This document shows, one piece after another, positions 34,877 through 48,473 of a stretch of 62,890 bases of DNA (positions are counted from its first letter, which is position 1; each line of letters begins with the position of its first letter). This stretch comes from Chromera velia. Its lineage: Eukaryota; Sar; Chromeraceae. A program made the position numbers and the translations under genes. The DNA lies in contig JAHBMJ010005779.1 in NCBI GenBank assembly GCA_018398765.1, forward strand, positions 61,153 to 124,042, read 5' to 3'. Under the pieces are notes generated by a model. That model was not told where the DNA came from. It searched no databases and worked only from the letters and a program-made list of their open reading frames with translations.

Positions 34877-37765
34877 TCACTGTACAACGTCGTTCACATC
34901 CCAGTCAACGTCCATGTTGCTACCGTCGCCGTCCTCTCTATGGGCAAACCCGAGTCGGATCTGTTCCTCCTGATTTTCATCATCCTTATTGGAGTCCTCG
35001 GAGGACAGCTCGCTCAGGGCCTCCTCCCGGTTAAGACAGCGGTCCTGGAAGAGCTCTTCCATGACATCCTCGTCGGCGTTCTCCTCCACAACGGCAGGAG
35101 GAGCCTGAACGCCCCCACCAGGTACCTCGTTGGCCTCCGACAGGACGTCAAGCTGCATCTCGAAGTGAGGAACCTCTTCGTCATTGTCATTGAGAGGCTC
35201 CTCCACGATCGGGAAAGGCCTCGCAGCAGCGGTGGCGGCAGCAGCAGAAGCAGAAGCGAGTCGGGCGACCCCCTCCTCCTGCTTGACCTCGGAAAGGTCC
35301 TCCTTCCTCTACAGATAATATTCATTCCGACCCGGTCCGGTATCGACCGACGATGGCAGAGGGAGAGCGATGAAGGGATGGGACCATACGTCACAAACGA
35401 AGATGCACACAGTAAGAGGGAGAGGAACAAGAAAAGGGCAATACGAGAACAAATGCACGGAGGCAGCTCTCTGCATACATGGAAGCCACTATATACCGGG
35501 TATCATGCACACTATTCTTTTCTATATCCATAATATCATACATATACATATATACATATGTCCGTGCCACTCATACACATATGATATAAATATACACTGT
35601 GGAGACTCAATTATGACAGCCACACTGACCAACAAACCTGCACTCTCAAAACCGTTGTGCCCCCTCTTTCTGACAGTGTCTTTACACTGCCTTCAGGTCT
35701 GTTTTTCTGCCTCTCTCTCTTCCCTTTCAGCTAGTCATCCTGCTGTGTCTTGGGCTTAAAGTTTGTGTTCTCTTCTGCGTGTGAGTCTTCACTTGCTAGA
35801 ACTCTGTTTGGGTTCCGCCTTTTCCTCTTTCTGGTGCGTCACTTTGTGTATTTCTTCTCCATTTTTATGCTTCTTCGAGTTTTGCAGACATCTTCAATGG
35901 GCAGAAGTGCTTCGCTCATAAACAGGCATATAACCATACGGGGGTATATATGTGCGTTGTCTATGCGTAGACGTGTATACATAAGCATACAAGTACATAC
36001 ATGCATTGATGTTATAGTAATGCACACATGCATATGCATATACCCATATCATCATATGTATATATATACACCCATGCACACGTGAACGCTGAACACGTAC
36101 AGACACACACATCGAGACAGAACCCCCACAATCTCCTTTTTCATATTAATTCACATATGAATACACACGGGTACAATCAAGCACTACAAACGTACAATCA
36201 GAAGCACATACACTCATACATCCAATGGCATACAAAAGAACATGGGGAGGACAAAGAAAGGCGCAGAAAGGAAGGTGAGGGAAGGCACAAGAAGATGGGG
36301 AAAACAAAAGAACGTGGCACAAGGCAAACCAACGCGAAAAGATGCTGCAAAGGAAGGTCAAAGAACGAGGAGGGAGGCAAAGGAAGGCGGAGAAAGGCAG
36401 AAAAAAACGGGGGAAGAAAAAGAATGAGGGGAGAAGCTGACAAACGTGGGGAGGAACAAAAGAAAGCGAATGAAGTCAAGAGAAGATGGGTAAATGAAAG
36501 AAAGCGGCAGGACAAAGCAAAAAAAACATGTAGGGAAATGGCAAAAAGAAACGGAGGCAGAAGGCAAAGGAAGGTAGGGGAAGGAAAAAAAAAGGCGTGG
36601 GAAGGCAAAGAATATACACTGACATATGCACATGAAAACAGACAACTTGAAGATGGAGGATGTACACGCAATGTAATACAAAATATTGCATGTTGATGTA
36701 CGCATGCAAATATATACAATAGATTCAAAAGAAAGCTCCTCTAAAGACCATGAAGGTGCCAAGCAGTGCCCTTCAAGGGACTGCAACGCTACACCTTGCA
36801 AATGGACACGTGCAGTCTGTATACTGACAGACCTGATACCGCCGGGGGGAGGGACCACCTGGTCCGCCGTCGTCGTCGCCGCCGCCACACCGTCGGAGGA
36901 GAGTAGAGGGGCGGGCATGTCATTGATCGAGCTGGAGACGCTGCGGGAGGGATCACGAGTAGTGGCAAGGATCGTGAGACGAATGCATGGAGCCGAAGAA
37001 CCAGGAAGGGCTCACAAAAGAACAGGAAAGAAGTAAAAGGAGCAACAATGAGGAAAGGAAATTCAGCGAAAGAGAACACATGAGAGAAGGACATGATTTA
37101 CAAAAACCGGCGAACAGAAAATGGGCTGACATGGGGAGTCAGACCAGGCCCTGTGGCTTACCTCTTGCATCGATTTTGGACGGGAAAAGGGACACCAGCC
37201 CCTCCACCACCTTTCCAAGGGTCGGTCCCAGCTCCTTCCTCATTTCCTGAATCGACTCATAGAAGATCAACGTCTCCTGTTGAAGGTCTCTGGTGGCTTC
37301 TCTCAGGTTCTGGCTGGCGGTGTCCATCTCCTGGAAATCTTGGAGGGATCGATACCATTGCATGCGTGCCTCCTCTGCTCTCAGTTCTTCGAGGGCCATT
37401 TGCGCCCTCATCACACTCCTTATGAGCATGATTCCGTACTTCCGGAAGGGCGTTCTCTCATAGTGGAGGAGAAGGAGGAGCGCGCAAAAGAATGCCTCTG
37501 CCATGATGCTCATGACGCCCCTTGCATGGCTACAGCTTGCATCTTCCGCCTGCGATTCCAGCTCCTCCCACAAACACCCCCAGGCCAAACGAGCAACAAG
37601 ATGCACTTCTCCATCTTCTTTGTCGCATCCAACAGAGTAACCAGAAACTGCACAGCATTCCACAGAGCCACCAAACAGAGGGTCCCCCCCACTCCGAGAG
37701 CCATGGCCGAAGAGGCAGAGACAAAGAACCGAAGACGCAGAAAAAAAAAGTGTCGCGACGTTCAA
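34877..37765 (-). CDS. Unrecognised small protein with hydrophobic N terminus, coiled coil and acidic C terminus
   Basis: Three exons with agreeing phases: 37162 to about 37765, 36840-36940 and 34877-35308. The frame is open from the Met at 37765 (MNVATLFFSASSVLCLCLFG, signal-peptide-like, about 378 residues) and from a second Met at 37513 (MSIMAEAFFCALLLLL, about 294 residues); I cannot choose. A helical, Glu/Gln-rich region follows (MALEELRAEEARMQW, ATRDLQQETLIFYESI). The middle exon encodes an Arg run. The last exon has SEVKQEE, an Ala-rich stretch and a strongly acidic tail (ENADEDVMEELF, DVDWDVNDVVQ). An alternative frame around 37530-37704 also looks protein-like (MALGVGGTLCLVALW) and could be a first exon. 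No family is recognised. Confidence 0.5.
36240..36610 (+). repeat. ~370-bp polypurine tract in an intron
   Basis: The plus strand is overwhelmingly A and G, with loosely repeated GGCAAAGGAAGG and AGAAAGGC-like words. It lies in the intron between exons 34877-35308 and 36840-36940. It has no fixed period that I can define. Confidence 0.75.
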
Positions 37766-39414
37766 CCAAGCATGAGAAGGTCAAACGCACAGCAATGAAC
37801 AGTAGCGCCGTGCTCAAGCATCAGCAAAGATGGCTCTGCACTTTTTGTATGAAAGAGCTTGTGTGAACAACCCCACAGAAGACAATGCCCCATCCCCATG
37901 TACGGATAGATGCATGGATGTGGCATCTATACATGTATTCAATACAATCATTGACTGACCTTGCAATGCTTGCATGCATGCATGCTATCGACAGAAGAGG
38001 GGCAAGCTCCCGATCCTGCAGCGGTTCAGCTCTGTATGCACGCTTAAATTCTTCGCCTCCATGCACGCGGCGCGTGACCCGTCTATGCGCGATGTCCCAA
38101 CCGTCTATATATAGCAAATTTCATCATACTTTGCCCATTTTGTGGTGGTCCGCGCAAGTGAAAAATTGAGTACAGACAATTGCGGGGCTACGAGCTTGAC
38201 CGAGCTCGACTTGTTTTATCACATGCATGCAAATTAAACTGTATGCATGCAATAATCAGATACACACAACTCTCCCGATCAGTGAGTTCAAAGGAATGAG
38301 TCTTCCTTCAGATGTCAAGTGGTGATTCTGCACGTTGCAAAGGCTCCATAAGTATAAAACAGACCCTGGTGCATATAACAGAACCATTTTTTTTTTTAAA
38401 TAAAGAACGATGAAGATAGACAGTAGGCAGGGCTGGTTTCATGGCTGGGCAAACTGGTGAATGTCTTTTTTCCAATATTACAGCCCTGTCCGTGACTTTG
38501 CCTATCCTGCCCTCTTGTTGAAAGAAGGGAAACGTAGAAGTAGAACAGAAGTTCTTGAAGCAATAGTTTCTGTTCTAATTCAACAGCTTGTCAGTTGGTC
38601 GCTTGAAGAGCTTGTTTGTCAGCAGCCCAATGGCATCTCTTCCTTTTCTCTTCCTTCTCCTTCTGAAATTCCTACGCACCAAGACAAGAGGAGTCTTAGT
38701 TGTGAGCTGCGGGGGCACATCATCATGGGGAAAAAGCCTGTTGCTTCCCTTTTGCCCTTTTGCGAGCAGTGTGGACGTGTTTAGGCTTTTTTTTAGGAGG
38801 AACGGACGTAACGAAAGGGCCTAAAAAAGTTCAAAAGTGGATACTGGAGATCTAACCTGGAGGTTGATCACTTAGTTGATGTACTGGATAGCAACCACCC
38901 CCACCGACTATGCAAATTTGACCTAGTCTCTATTCCCCAGCCATAGTGGGCAGAGCCGATTTGACGCTATGTGCAAAGAAGCTGCAGTGTGCCGCCTAGT
39001 ATGCGTGCTCTGCCATGAACGCCCGGGCCGCACAGCCTATGAATGGTCAGCCGGAAGTACCCCCCCAAGGCTAGTTTTTGTATAGAAAATTCAAAGTGGG
39101 CAAAGTGTGATGAAATATACGGTATATTTGTTTTGCCACTTGTATCAGTGTCACGCAATGACACGCATACAGAGTCATTACAGAGTCAGCCAGCAGGATT
39201 CGAACATGGAGTATTGCTTGATACAGTCAGAAGGAAAGGCGGTCTTCTTGACGGCCGGCTCGTCCATCTGATTTCATCAGTGATTGGGGGTGCAGAATAA
39301 CCAGTCCGGCTTAACCTAGACAACTGAAGAGATACGTGAACTTGATCGGAACCCTGCAGGAGAAACACGTTTGCCTTTTCTTCCAGCGTCTTCTCGACCT
39401 CTTCTGCACAAACC
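37766..39414. promoter_or_regulatory. Divergent intergenic region with TGCATGC clusters and a TATA-like box
   Basis: The region separates a minus-strand gene and the plus-strand dehydrogenase. TGCATGCATGC runs occur at 37972-37983 and TGCATGC pairs at 38223-38250. A TATATATA-like run at 38104-38112 lies ~340 bp upstream of the Met at 37765. A 107-codon plus ORF (38461-38784, ends FCEQCGRV) has no recognised family and no support beyond length. Confidence 0.35.
39186..39271 (-). other. Degenerate tRNA-like (class II, Ser-like) sequence
   Basis: On the minus strand an 86-nt stretch has TGGACGAGC (like the tRNA-Ser D arm TGGCCGAG) and GTTCGAATCC (a perfect B box). The ends TCAG and CTGA can pair. 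The T stem pairs at only three of five positions and no clean anticodon stem is found, so it is more likely a tRNA relic or SINE head than a working tRNA. Confidence 0.3.
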
Positions 39415-41516
<2,102 letters not shown>

Positions 41517-42465
41517 GATATATGTAGGCTGTGACATAGTACGTCGTATAATGCTATCAAATGTGTATGCTCACATTTATAAACTCTTTCTTTTCAGACT
41601 ATTTTTTTTTTTGCATCGGTCCTGCTTCTAACTAGGCTTCTAAATCTGCATGAGGTTATACAAAACTGGTGCGAAGGCGCACTATTCTACTTATAATTCT
41701 ACCCACATTTTGAAAAATCATGCAAACAAAAAACCTAAATATATAAAGGAATTTCTTTTAGAATTTCTTCAAATTATATCATATTACTTAAAACATTGGA
41801 AGCAATTTTTCAATTTTATACTAAATATGTATAATTAATTACGAGTATTGGTTTAATTATAGATTAGTTTTTTTTTTGCTTTTTATGCTACCCCGCTATC
41901 CGGTCCGCTATAAAATTGTAGGTTGGAACTGGGTCTTCACGATCTTATGAAGCTTAATCATGTATGTGCCTACCATAAACTACAAATTGATCACAAGATT
42001 AAAGCTAGAATTAAGGGCTCATATTCGCTCATATTACATTAATTATATGTATGCATGTACTGAAGAACATACAATGTGATCAAAGTCGATCTTTCAGAAA
42101 CTCAATCAATGAAGTTATTTTCTTTTAAATTTTAAAAAATGAAAATAAATTAGGTTTTTTGATTTATATGACATTTGAACTATAGAAATTCTGTTTGCAT
42201 GGAATGAAGTTTTGTAGAGACTAGCATGATTTTGTTTTTAGACCTTTGCTGTTTGTGATAGGACATCTACCCGTTTAGTGTCATTCGCAGTAAATGATGG
42301 CTTGCACGCACAATTGCAGTGTGTGGTTGCACTTAACTCGATCGGAATGCATATCGGGCCACGCGGTTAGCAGTAACAACACATCTGCTTCAAGCGCTTT
42401 TCGGTGTGGTCTGATCTGCTTTTCACTGTTGCGGAGAATAAATTAATGCACCAACTTGAAGTCGC
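41517..42465. other. AT-rich convergent spacer
   Basis: Lies between two convergent genes. It is far more AT-rich than the genes. A 62-codon plus ORF (41650-41838) is Lys/Asn/Tyr-rich as expected by chance in such DNA. No gene is supported. Confidence 0.5.
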
Positions 42466-43602
42466 TCAGTTCTCCCACTTAAAGAACAACCCTAGCACTG
42501 CAGTGTCGTCATGGGGGGCCCTGTGGCAGTCCCATTCCGGAAAGTTCCCTTCGCGAACACCCTTCTCTAGAACTGCCTCAAGTGGTTGTGCAGGCTGGTC
42601 CTTTAGTTCATTTCTGATGATTTTTGCAGTGTCCTTGATCCCTCTTTCATATTCCCAGAGGCCGTCACTTGCGAGAAGAATGAAGGCCGGCTTTTCACAA
42701 TACACGCAAAATTCCTTCACGACCGGATCACGAAGCAGACACGGGTCTGCTGCCGTGTCCCCGATCGATCTGGTCATTCGGAGACCCAAACCAGTTTTTT
42801 TGTTCACCACTCTCCATATTTCTTCGACGGGAAGGACCCTCTTCTCCCCATTGCAGATTCTCGTCGTTTCCTTCGTGTCCTGGTATCCAAACAGGCAGTT
42901 GGAATCTGCCTTGAAGGCATCGAAAAATCGTCCCCGAGCCCAACTCGTACTTTTGATCAATTTCTGCTCTTCTTCGTCCTCGGGGACTTGGTCTTTTGTT
43001 AGTCTCTTGTCGGTACCATCGGGAAAAAAGGCGTGACTACCACTGTCGCCCAAATTCACTGTGAACAATTTGTTGTTTGACTTTGTGAGGAGGATGAGAC
43101 TCACAGTGGAGCCGGAGTGGGACACCTTGGCCGACTTTTCGACAGACTGCTCCATCTGACTGAAGAACTTTGTCATTGCAGATTGAAGATCGGACTCGGA
43201 TACATTCTCCAGGTCGATGCTCTTCGACTGTAGAAAGTCCACAAGGTTGGACCGGACGTACTCTTTCGCACCGTCAGCAGCTGCTGCAGTGTGTCCATGA
43301 CCGTCAAAAACCCCAAAAATTGAATAGGCCGCCCCGGGCCCCGACTCTGCTGCTGGGCTCACTTGGAGGAGACGGTCTTGTGCTTTTTTGGACTGGATAA
43401 TGACCTCGGCAGTGGAAAGCGTGATTGACGAAACTCCATTCTGGAACTTTCTTTTTTCCGTCAGGGAATTTTCTTCTTCAAGAAAACTCTTTGAAGAATA
43501 CTGGTGCCTTCTCTGTTGGGTTGAGAAAGCGTGTACTGTGACTGCCTGGACATAGAGGACAGAAACGAAGAGCGCCAAATAGAGGCGTCTCGAGGGGAGC
43601 AT
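42466..43602 (-). CDS. PP2C-type protein phosphatase with a secretory/plastid-type presequence
   Basis: An intronless 378-codon gene. Residues 1-25 form a signal peptide (LYLALFVSVLYVQA), with predicted cleavage before FSTQQ after VHA. PP2C motifs occur in order: FGVFDGHGH (metal-binding Asp), GSTVSLILL, VNLGDSG, LRMTRSIGD, ILLASDGLWE and DDTAVLGLF, which supply the metal-coordinating aspartates. These enzymes dephosphorylate Ser/Thr with Mn or Mg. The A/F junction after the signal peptide resembles the ASAF-type motif of proteins imported into secondary red plastids, so a plastid or other endomembrane site is inferred. It is transcribed divergently from GAPN, 590 bp away. Confidence 0.9.
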   Translation of the reverse strand: MLPSRRLYLALFVSVLYVQAVTVHAFSTQQRRHQYSSKSFLEEENSLTEKRKFQNGVSSITLSTAEVIIQSKKAQDRLLQVSPAAESGPGAAYSIFGVFDGHGHTAAAADGAKEYVRSNLVDFLQSKSIDLENVSESDLQSAMTKFFSQMEQSVEKSAKVSHSGSTVSLILLTKSNNKLFTVNLGDSGSHAFFPDGTDKRLTKDQVPEDEEEQKLIKSTSWARGRFFDAFKADSNCLFGYQDTKETTRICNGEKRVLPVEEIWRVVNKKTGLGLRMTRSIGDTAADPCLLRDPVVKEFCVYCEKPAFILLASDGLWEYERGIKDTAKIIRNELKDQPAQPLEAVLEKGVREGNFPEWDCHRAPHDDTAVLGLFFKWEN

Positions 43603-44192
43603 TTTCCTTCAGTGGTGCTGCCTTGTTGCAGACAGTGTGTCGACGTCTACCTGTGCGTGCAGGAATTTCTCAGTCCGGATCTTACTGTCGACTACCATCT
43701 ATATACACAACATTCAATGATTGCATGAATTAAGGGAATTCATGCAGAATGTATATATAGTGTAGGCCGTCATAAAAATTGCTGTTTATATCGTTAATTA
43801 TTTTTTTCACGTGCATGCATGCATGCACTCATGCATGGAAAAAAGCATGCAAGTTCGCGCGACCACACATTCAGTGCGAAAATCGCATGCATGCATCCCC
43901 GATGGCCGAGCTAAATCTTACCTTGCGTATGCATGGCGACGGTATACGCGTCTCCCACCATGCATATGCATATATTTGCAGTTTGCGGTGCTGTCCTGTT
44001 TTCGCGTGAAGGCGGTCCGTGCCACATGCACGCAGCTTTGCTCTTCAGGATCATTCAGGATCAGACTGACTGCATCGCGAAGAGAGGTACGAGCGCTTCT
44101 GTTAAGCATTATTTTTTCCCCGCTTGCTCACTGCTGCGAACGTTTGCTGCTCGCTCTCATTTCTCTGCACTGGTACTTCTCGTTCCAACGCG
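43603..44192. promoter_or_regulatory. Bidirectional promoter region of PP2C and GAPN
   Basis: A TATATATA-type run at about 43750-43760 lies ~150 bp upstream of the PP2C start. A dense cluster of TGCATGC palindromes (about 43812-43895, at least five copies) sits in the middle. It is the strongest cluster of that motif in the window. Confidence 0.5.
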
Positions 44193-47100
44193 ATGTCGAA
44201 GGATTCAAAAAAGCGTTTCGACCACCTCTTTCTCCGTGCCGATGAGGCGACGGTGTGGCCTACCAAGCCCCCCTATTTCCTTGTCAAGAATTACTTGATT
44301 GACGGAGAGCTGAGGGCATGGAACGGCCCCATGACGAAAGTCTTCTCTCCCATCCACATTCAGGTCAGTCGCTCCTTCAACTCCAGCCATGAAAAATCTT
44401 CCCTGCCGTCTCCTGGCAGAGCGAAGAAAGAGGGTTCCTTTTATTTTTGAATTGAATGCAGGGGAGCGACGAGCCCATTTGCATCGGGGAGGTGCCTGCC
44501 ATGACCGGAGAGGACGCCGTGAAGTGCGTAGAGGCCGCCTCCAAGGCCTACGACTGTGGTCTCGGGGTGTGGCCCCAGATGCACGTGAAGGATCGCATCG
44601 CTGTGATTGAGAACTTCACGAAGAAGCTGGCAGAGAAGAAGGACGAAATCGTAAAACTCCTCATGTGGGAGATCTGCAAGAATGAGGAGGACTCCAAGAA
44701 GGAAGTCGATCGGTCAGTCACTCACTCAAAAAGCCAGGCAGGCAGGCAGGGTGTCGGTCCCGTGAAGGTCAGACGGAGCAGATGTTTTCCATTGCTGGGC
44801 GAGGATTTTATCCCGGAGACGTGCCCCTTTCTGTCCCCCTCGTCATGTATTGCTGAGAGATCTTCAATCGCACCTTCTTTCCCCACTCACAATGCCTCTG
44901 TGCAAGCGAACTCCAGGTGGGCTGAGGGCGAGTGCAAAGCATGGGTGCGTGTAACGTCAAGATCTTCACGAAGATCTACAACATGACACTCCACGCACGT
45001 GTATTTATGTGTATGAATGGCTTCATGCGTGCAGTACCCTCGTGTACATCAAGGATACGATCCAGGCCCTGAAGGACATCGAGAACCAGGCATCCACCTT
45101 CCAAGAGAGTGGGGGGGTCTCCGCACACATAAGGAGGGCTCCCTTCGGACGAGTGGTCGGTCCGGGGGGGGGGATAGGGAGGGAGGTGTGTGTATGTAGG
45201 CAGAGAGAGAGGCGGATCGGCACAAGGCTTATGGGGAGTCCCTTATGAGTTGTCCCACTTCGGCCGTTTTCCCTTTTGCTCTCTTCCTTCAGGAAGCTGC
45301 CTCCCTCATTCATCTCCTCCCTTCTCCCGTCTCTTCCTCCCACCGCCTCTGCGATGCTTCGGAGTGCCTGCGATGACGTGCGCCCACATTTTTCATCCGC
45401 AGACATTTTTTGTGTACCTGCCCGAAAGACAAGAGTGAGCGATTGTGTGTGAGCGAGCGTGTATGTGTGTGAGTGTATGTGTTTGTGTGAGAGGAACGAT
45501 GCGCGGACAGCCGTTCGAATCTCATATCCCGTCTCTCGTGATCCCGTGAGTTCTCCTCTGTCTGTATGGCTGAACTTATTGGCTTTCTCTTTTTGTGCGC
45601 GTGGTTATCCTTTTCCTACGGCTTGCTTCTTTCTTGCCGTCAGGTGTGGAAGGAAACCTCAGGCCTGGTTCTTCATTGATTCTTCGCCTCCTCTCATTCA
45701 TTCATCCGACTTTGCCCTCTGTCTGTTCTCCTTTTGCCTTATTCCTGTCTGCGTGTGCTTTCTCTCAGCTGTGCTGTGGACCCTTCAACTATCCGTTCAA
45801 CGAGACCTACGCGACCTTGATTCCTGCCCTGATCATGGGCAACACCGTCGTGATGAAGCTCCCCAAATTCGGCCCTCTGTGCCACTACCCCACATACGAA
45901 CTCTTCAAGGAGTGCTTCCCCCCCGGAGTCGTCAACATCGTCTCTGGATCCGGTCGCGCCACCATGCCCTCCATCATGAAGACCGGAAAGATCGATGTCC
46001 TCGCCTTCATCGGTCAGTCAGTCAGTTGACTGTATGCATGAATGAGTTAATTGGTGGGGGTGGGGGTGGGGGACTGCATGGTCTGATCCTCTCTAACACT
46101 CACAACTGATGGGAAGCCAGCCTCTGTTATGCCTCTCCTCTTCGCTGCTTTAAAGTTCAACCGGCTGCACATGGATGGATGGATGTATGGATGCAGGCAC
46201 GAACACCGCAGCCACAGACCTCCAGAAGGCCCACCCGAAGCCCCACCGTCTCCGTGCGGTGTTGGGTCTCGACGCGAAGAACCCGGCCATCGTCCTCCCC
46301 TCTGCAGACGTCGACGTGGCAGCGAAGGAGGTTATTCTGGGCTCTCTCTCCTACAACGGACAGAGATGCACAGCGATCAAGATCACGTTTGTGCACGAGT
46401 CCATGGTCGACCGTTTCTTTCCCAAACTCATCGAGGGAGTCGAGAAGATGAAGATGGGACTGCCCTGGCAGACCGGAGTCAACATCACCCCCGTCGCAGA
46501 GGCACACAAACCAGACTACGTGCAAGACGTCATCGATGATGCTCTCAAGAAGGGTGCAAAGGTTGGTGCATGAGAGGAGTCAGTGTTTTTTCCTTTTTGC
46601 TTTCTTCAATGTGGTCTCACCATGTCCTTCTTGGCTTCTGATTTGTGAGCAGCGATTTCAAACTAGTGCAAAGAGTGCACTGTCCAGCAACCAACAGAAC
46701 TGAGGCACAAAAGGGCACACAGACAGAGAAAATGACAGACAGTCTCTTCTTTTTATGGTCCCCCTTTCTCTTTGTCTGTGTCTTCTGTGTCTTGTGTTCT
46801 TCCTCACACCGAGACAAAGGAAAGGTGTATTCCCAAACAAGTGGACCCCTGCCCCCAGCCGATTTGCCTCCCCCTTTCTCCATTTTTTCGTCCTGTCCGC
46901 TGGGCGTCTGACCGATTGATTGACTGTGTGACTGTCTGGCCGACTGAGTGATTCTTCAATGTGCTGGACCACCTGCCTGCCTGCCTGTGAATGCCTGCAG
47001 GTCCTGAACCCCTCAGGGAACAAAATCGACAGATCGTTTGTGTCCCCCACGATTCTGTACCCAGTCACGAAGGAGATGAAGGTCTTCCGGGAGGAGCAGT

Positions 47101-48473
47101 TCGGTCCCGTCATTCCTGTGTGCACCTACAAGGACGTGAAGGAGGTCTACGAGTATCTGGCAGAGTCCCAATACGGACAGCAGGCAGCAGTGTTCGGCAC
47201 TGACACCATCGACGTCGCCCGCATGACAGACGTGTTGGTGAACCAGGTCTCGAGGGTTAACCTGAACTCCCAATGCCAGCGTGGTCAGTCAGCCTGGCTG
47301 TCAAAGTTTGGGGAAGGGGAGGGGTCTGGGCGGGAACGCTTTCTGCCCCTGATGGATTGCGTCGAAAAAAACGGGAGGGCTGAGGAGGCTCAGAAAAGCG
47401 TAGTTAGGTGTCCTCCTCTCTCCTCATCAAATGGTCAATCGATCTTCCGTCCACTCACTTGGTCGTTCTGCCCGTCTCCTTCATAGTGTTATTGCTCCGT
47501 TGCGAGGCTTTGCGCTCAGTGCAGAAGGTGCAGAGTCTTCGTTTACCGTCTATTGCTGCATCTTCTGCAATGGAAGGAGCCAGAGGAATCCGAGCGCTAA
47601 TCTTTCCTTCGTTGCGTCTTTGTCCGTCTCTGTGTGTGTGTGTTGTGCAGGTCCGGACTGCTTCCCTTTCACGGGGAGAAAGGATTCGGCCTACGGGACT
47701 CTCTCCGTGGTGGATGCCCTCCGCGCATTCTCCATCAGGTCCGTCAGCAAGAAACAAGCAGACAGACAGACAGGCTTCATGGCGTGGCGTGTCGATCGAA
47801 GGCATCTTCCTTCCTGCTGTATGAAGAGTATAGAAACAGAAGACGACGCCCTTCAGCCCGCCCGGCCCTAGGGGTCGGTCTCTTCTATCATGATGGGGAC
47901 GTTCTGCATACCGTCAGCTTGGCGGGAGCATAGAGTGCGCCTGTGTGCCGACCATCAAGCAGAAGAAAGATGAAGAGCGATATTGCAGCCATGATTCTTG
48001 TTCCAATTCATCGCTTGTTCACCTATAGTCTGTTGGCAATACATGCGCGGATGAACGGGTGGCCGCCTATCTACGTGTCTTCGACACATGTCTTTGGTGA
48101 GAGTGGAATGAATGAAGTTGGATCCGTCGGTCGGGTAGTCCTGTGTTCCTCGCTGTTGATTTTCTTTGTGCTTTCTTTCAGTCCCTTTGCGCATCCGTGC
48201 AAGCACTGTGCGGGTTTTGGTCATCTTTGTGTGTTCGAGTCGGAGGACCTTTCTTTAGCTGTTTCTCTTTTTCATTCTCCCTTTGTGACCTTGCATTATT
48301 TTGTCGCTGCGTCTCTCTCTCCCTTCCCTCATATCCTTCCTCTTCATGAAATGAGATGTGATGGATGCAGGTCTCTAATTGCCTTCAAGAGCACAACCAA
48401 GAATCAGGAGATCGTGAATGACGTTCTGAGAGGAAACCACTCTCACTTCCTCCGACTGGACTATCTCTTCTGA
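44193..48473 (+). CDS. GAPN: Non-phosphorylating glyceraldehyde-3-phosphate dehydrogenase (GAPN), aldehyde dehydrogenase family
   Basis: GAPN oxidises glyceraldehyde-3-phosphate to 3-phosphoglycerate and yields NADPH, bypassing ATP formation. Eight exons with agreeing phases, 44193-44363, 44462-44712, 45035-45155, 45769-46012, 46197-46561, 47001-47283, 47651-47738 and 48371-48473, give 541 residues. Family motifs: [19 protein letters not shown] (cofactor site), YNGQRCTA with the catalytic Cys, [12 protein letters not shown], and [14 protein letters not shown] followed by FSIR, which is typical of GAPN. The usual ELGGK stretch that carries the general-base Glu reads LGLDAKNP instead. There is no presequence, so the cytosol is likely. 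Donors are mostly of the GTCAGTC type. Confidence 0.88.

Noticed and set aside
38461-38784. 107-codon ORF ending CEQCGRV as a real gene
   Set aside because: One Cys pair is not enough; there is no family match, no splice partners, and it lies in repeat-like DNA.
41650-41838. Small AT-rich ORF as a gene or an organelle-derived insert
   Set aside because: Composition is as expected from AT-rich DNA and no organelle protein is recognised.
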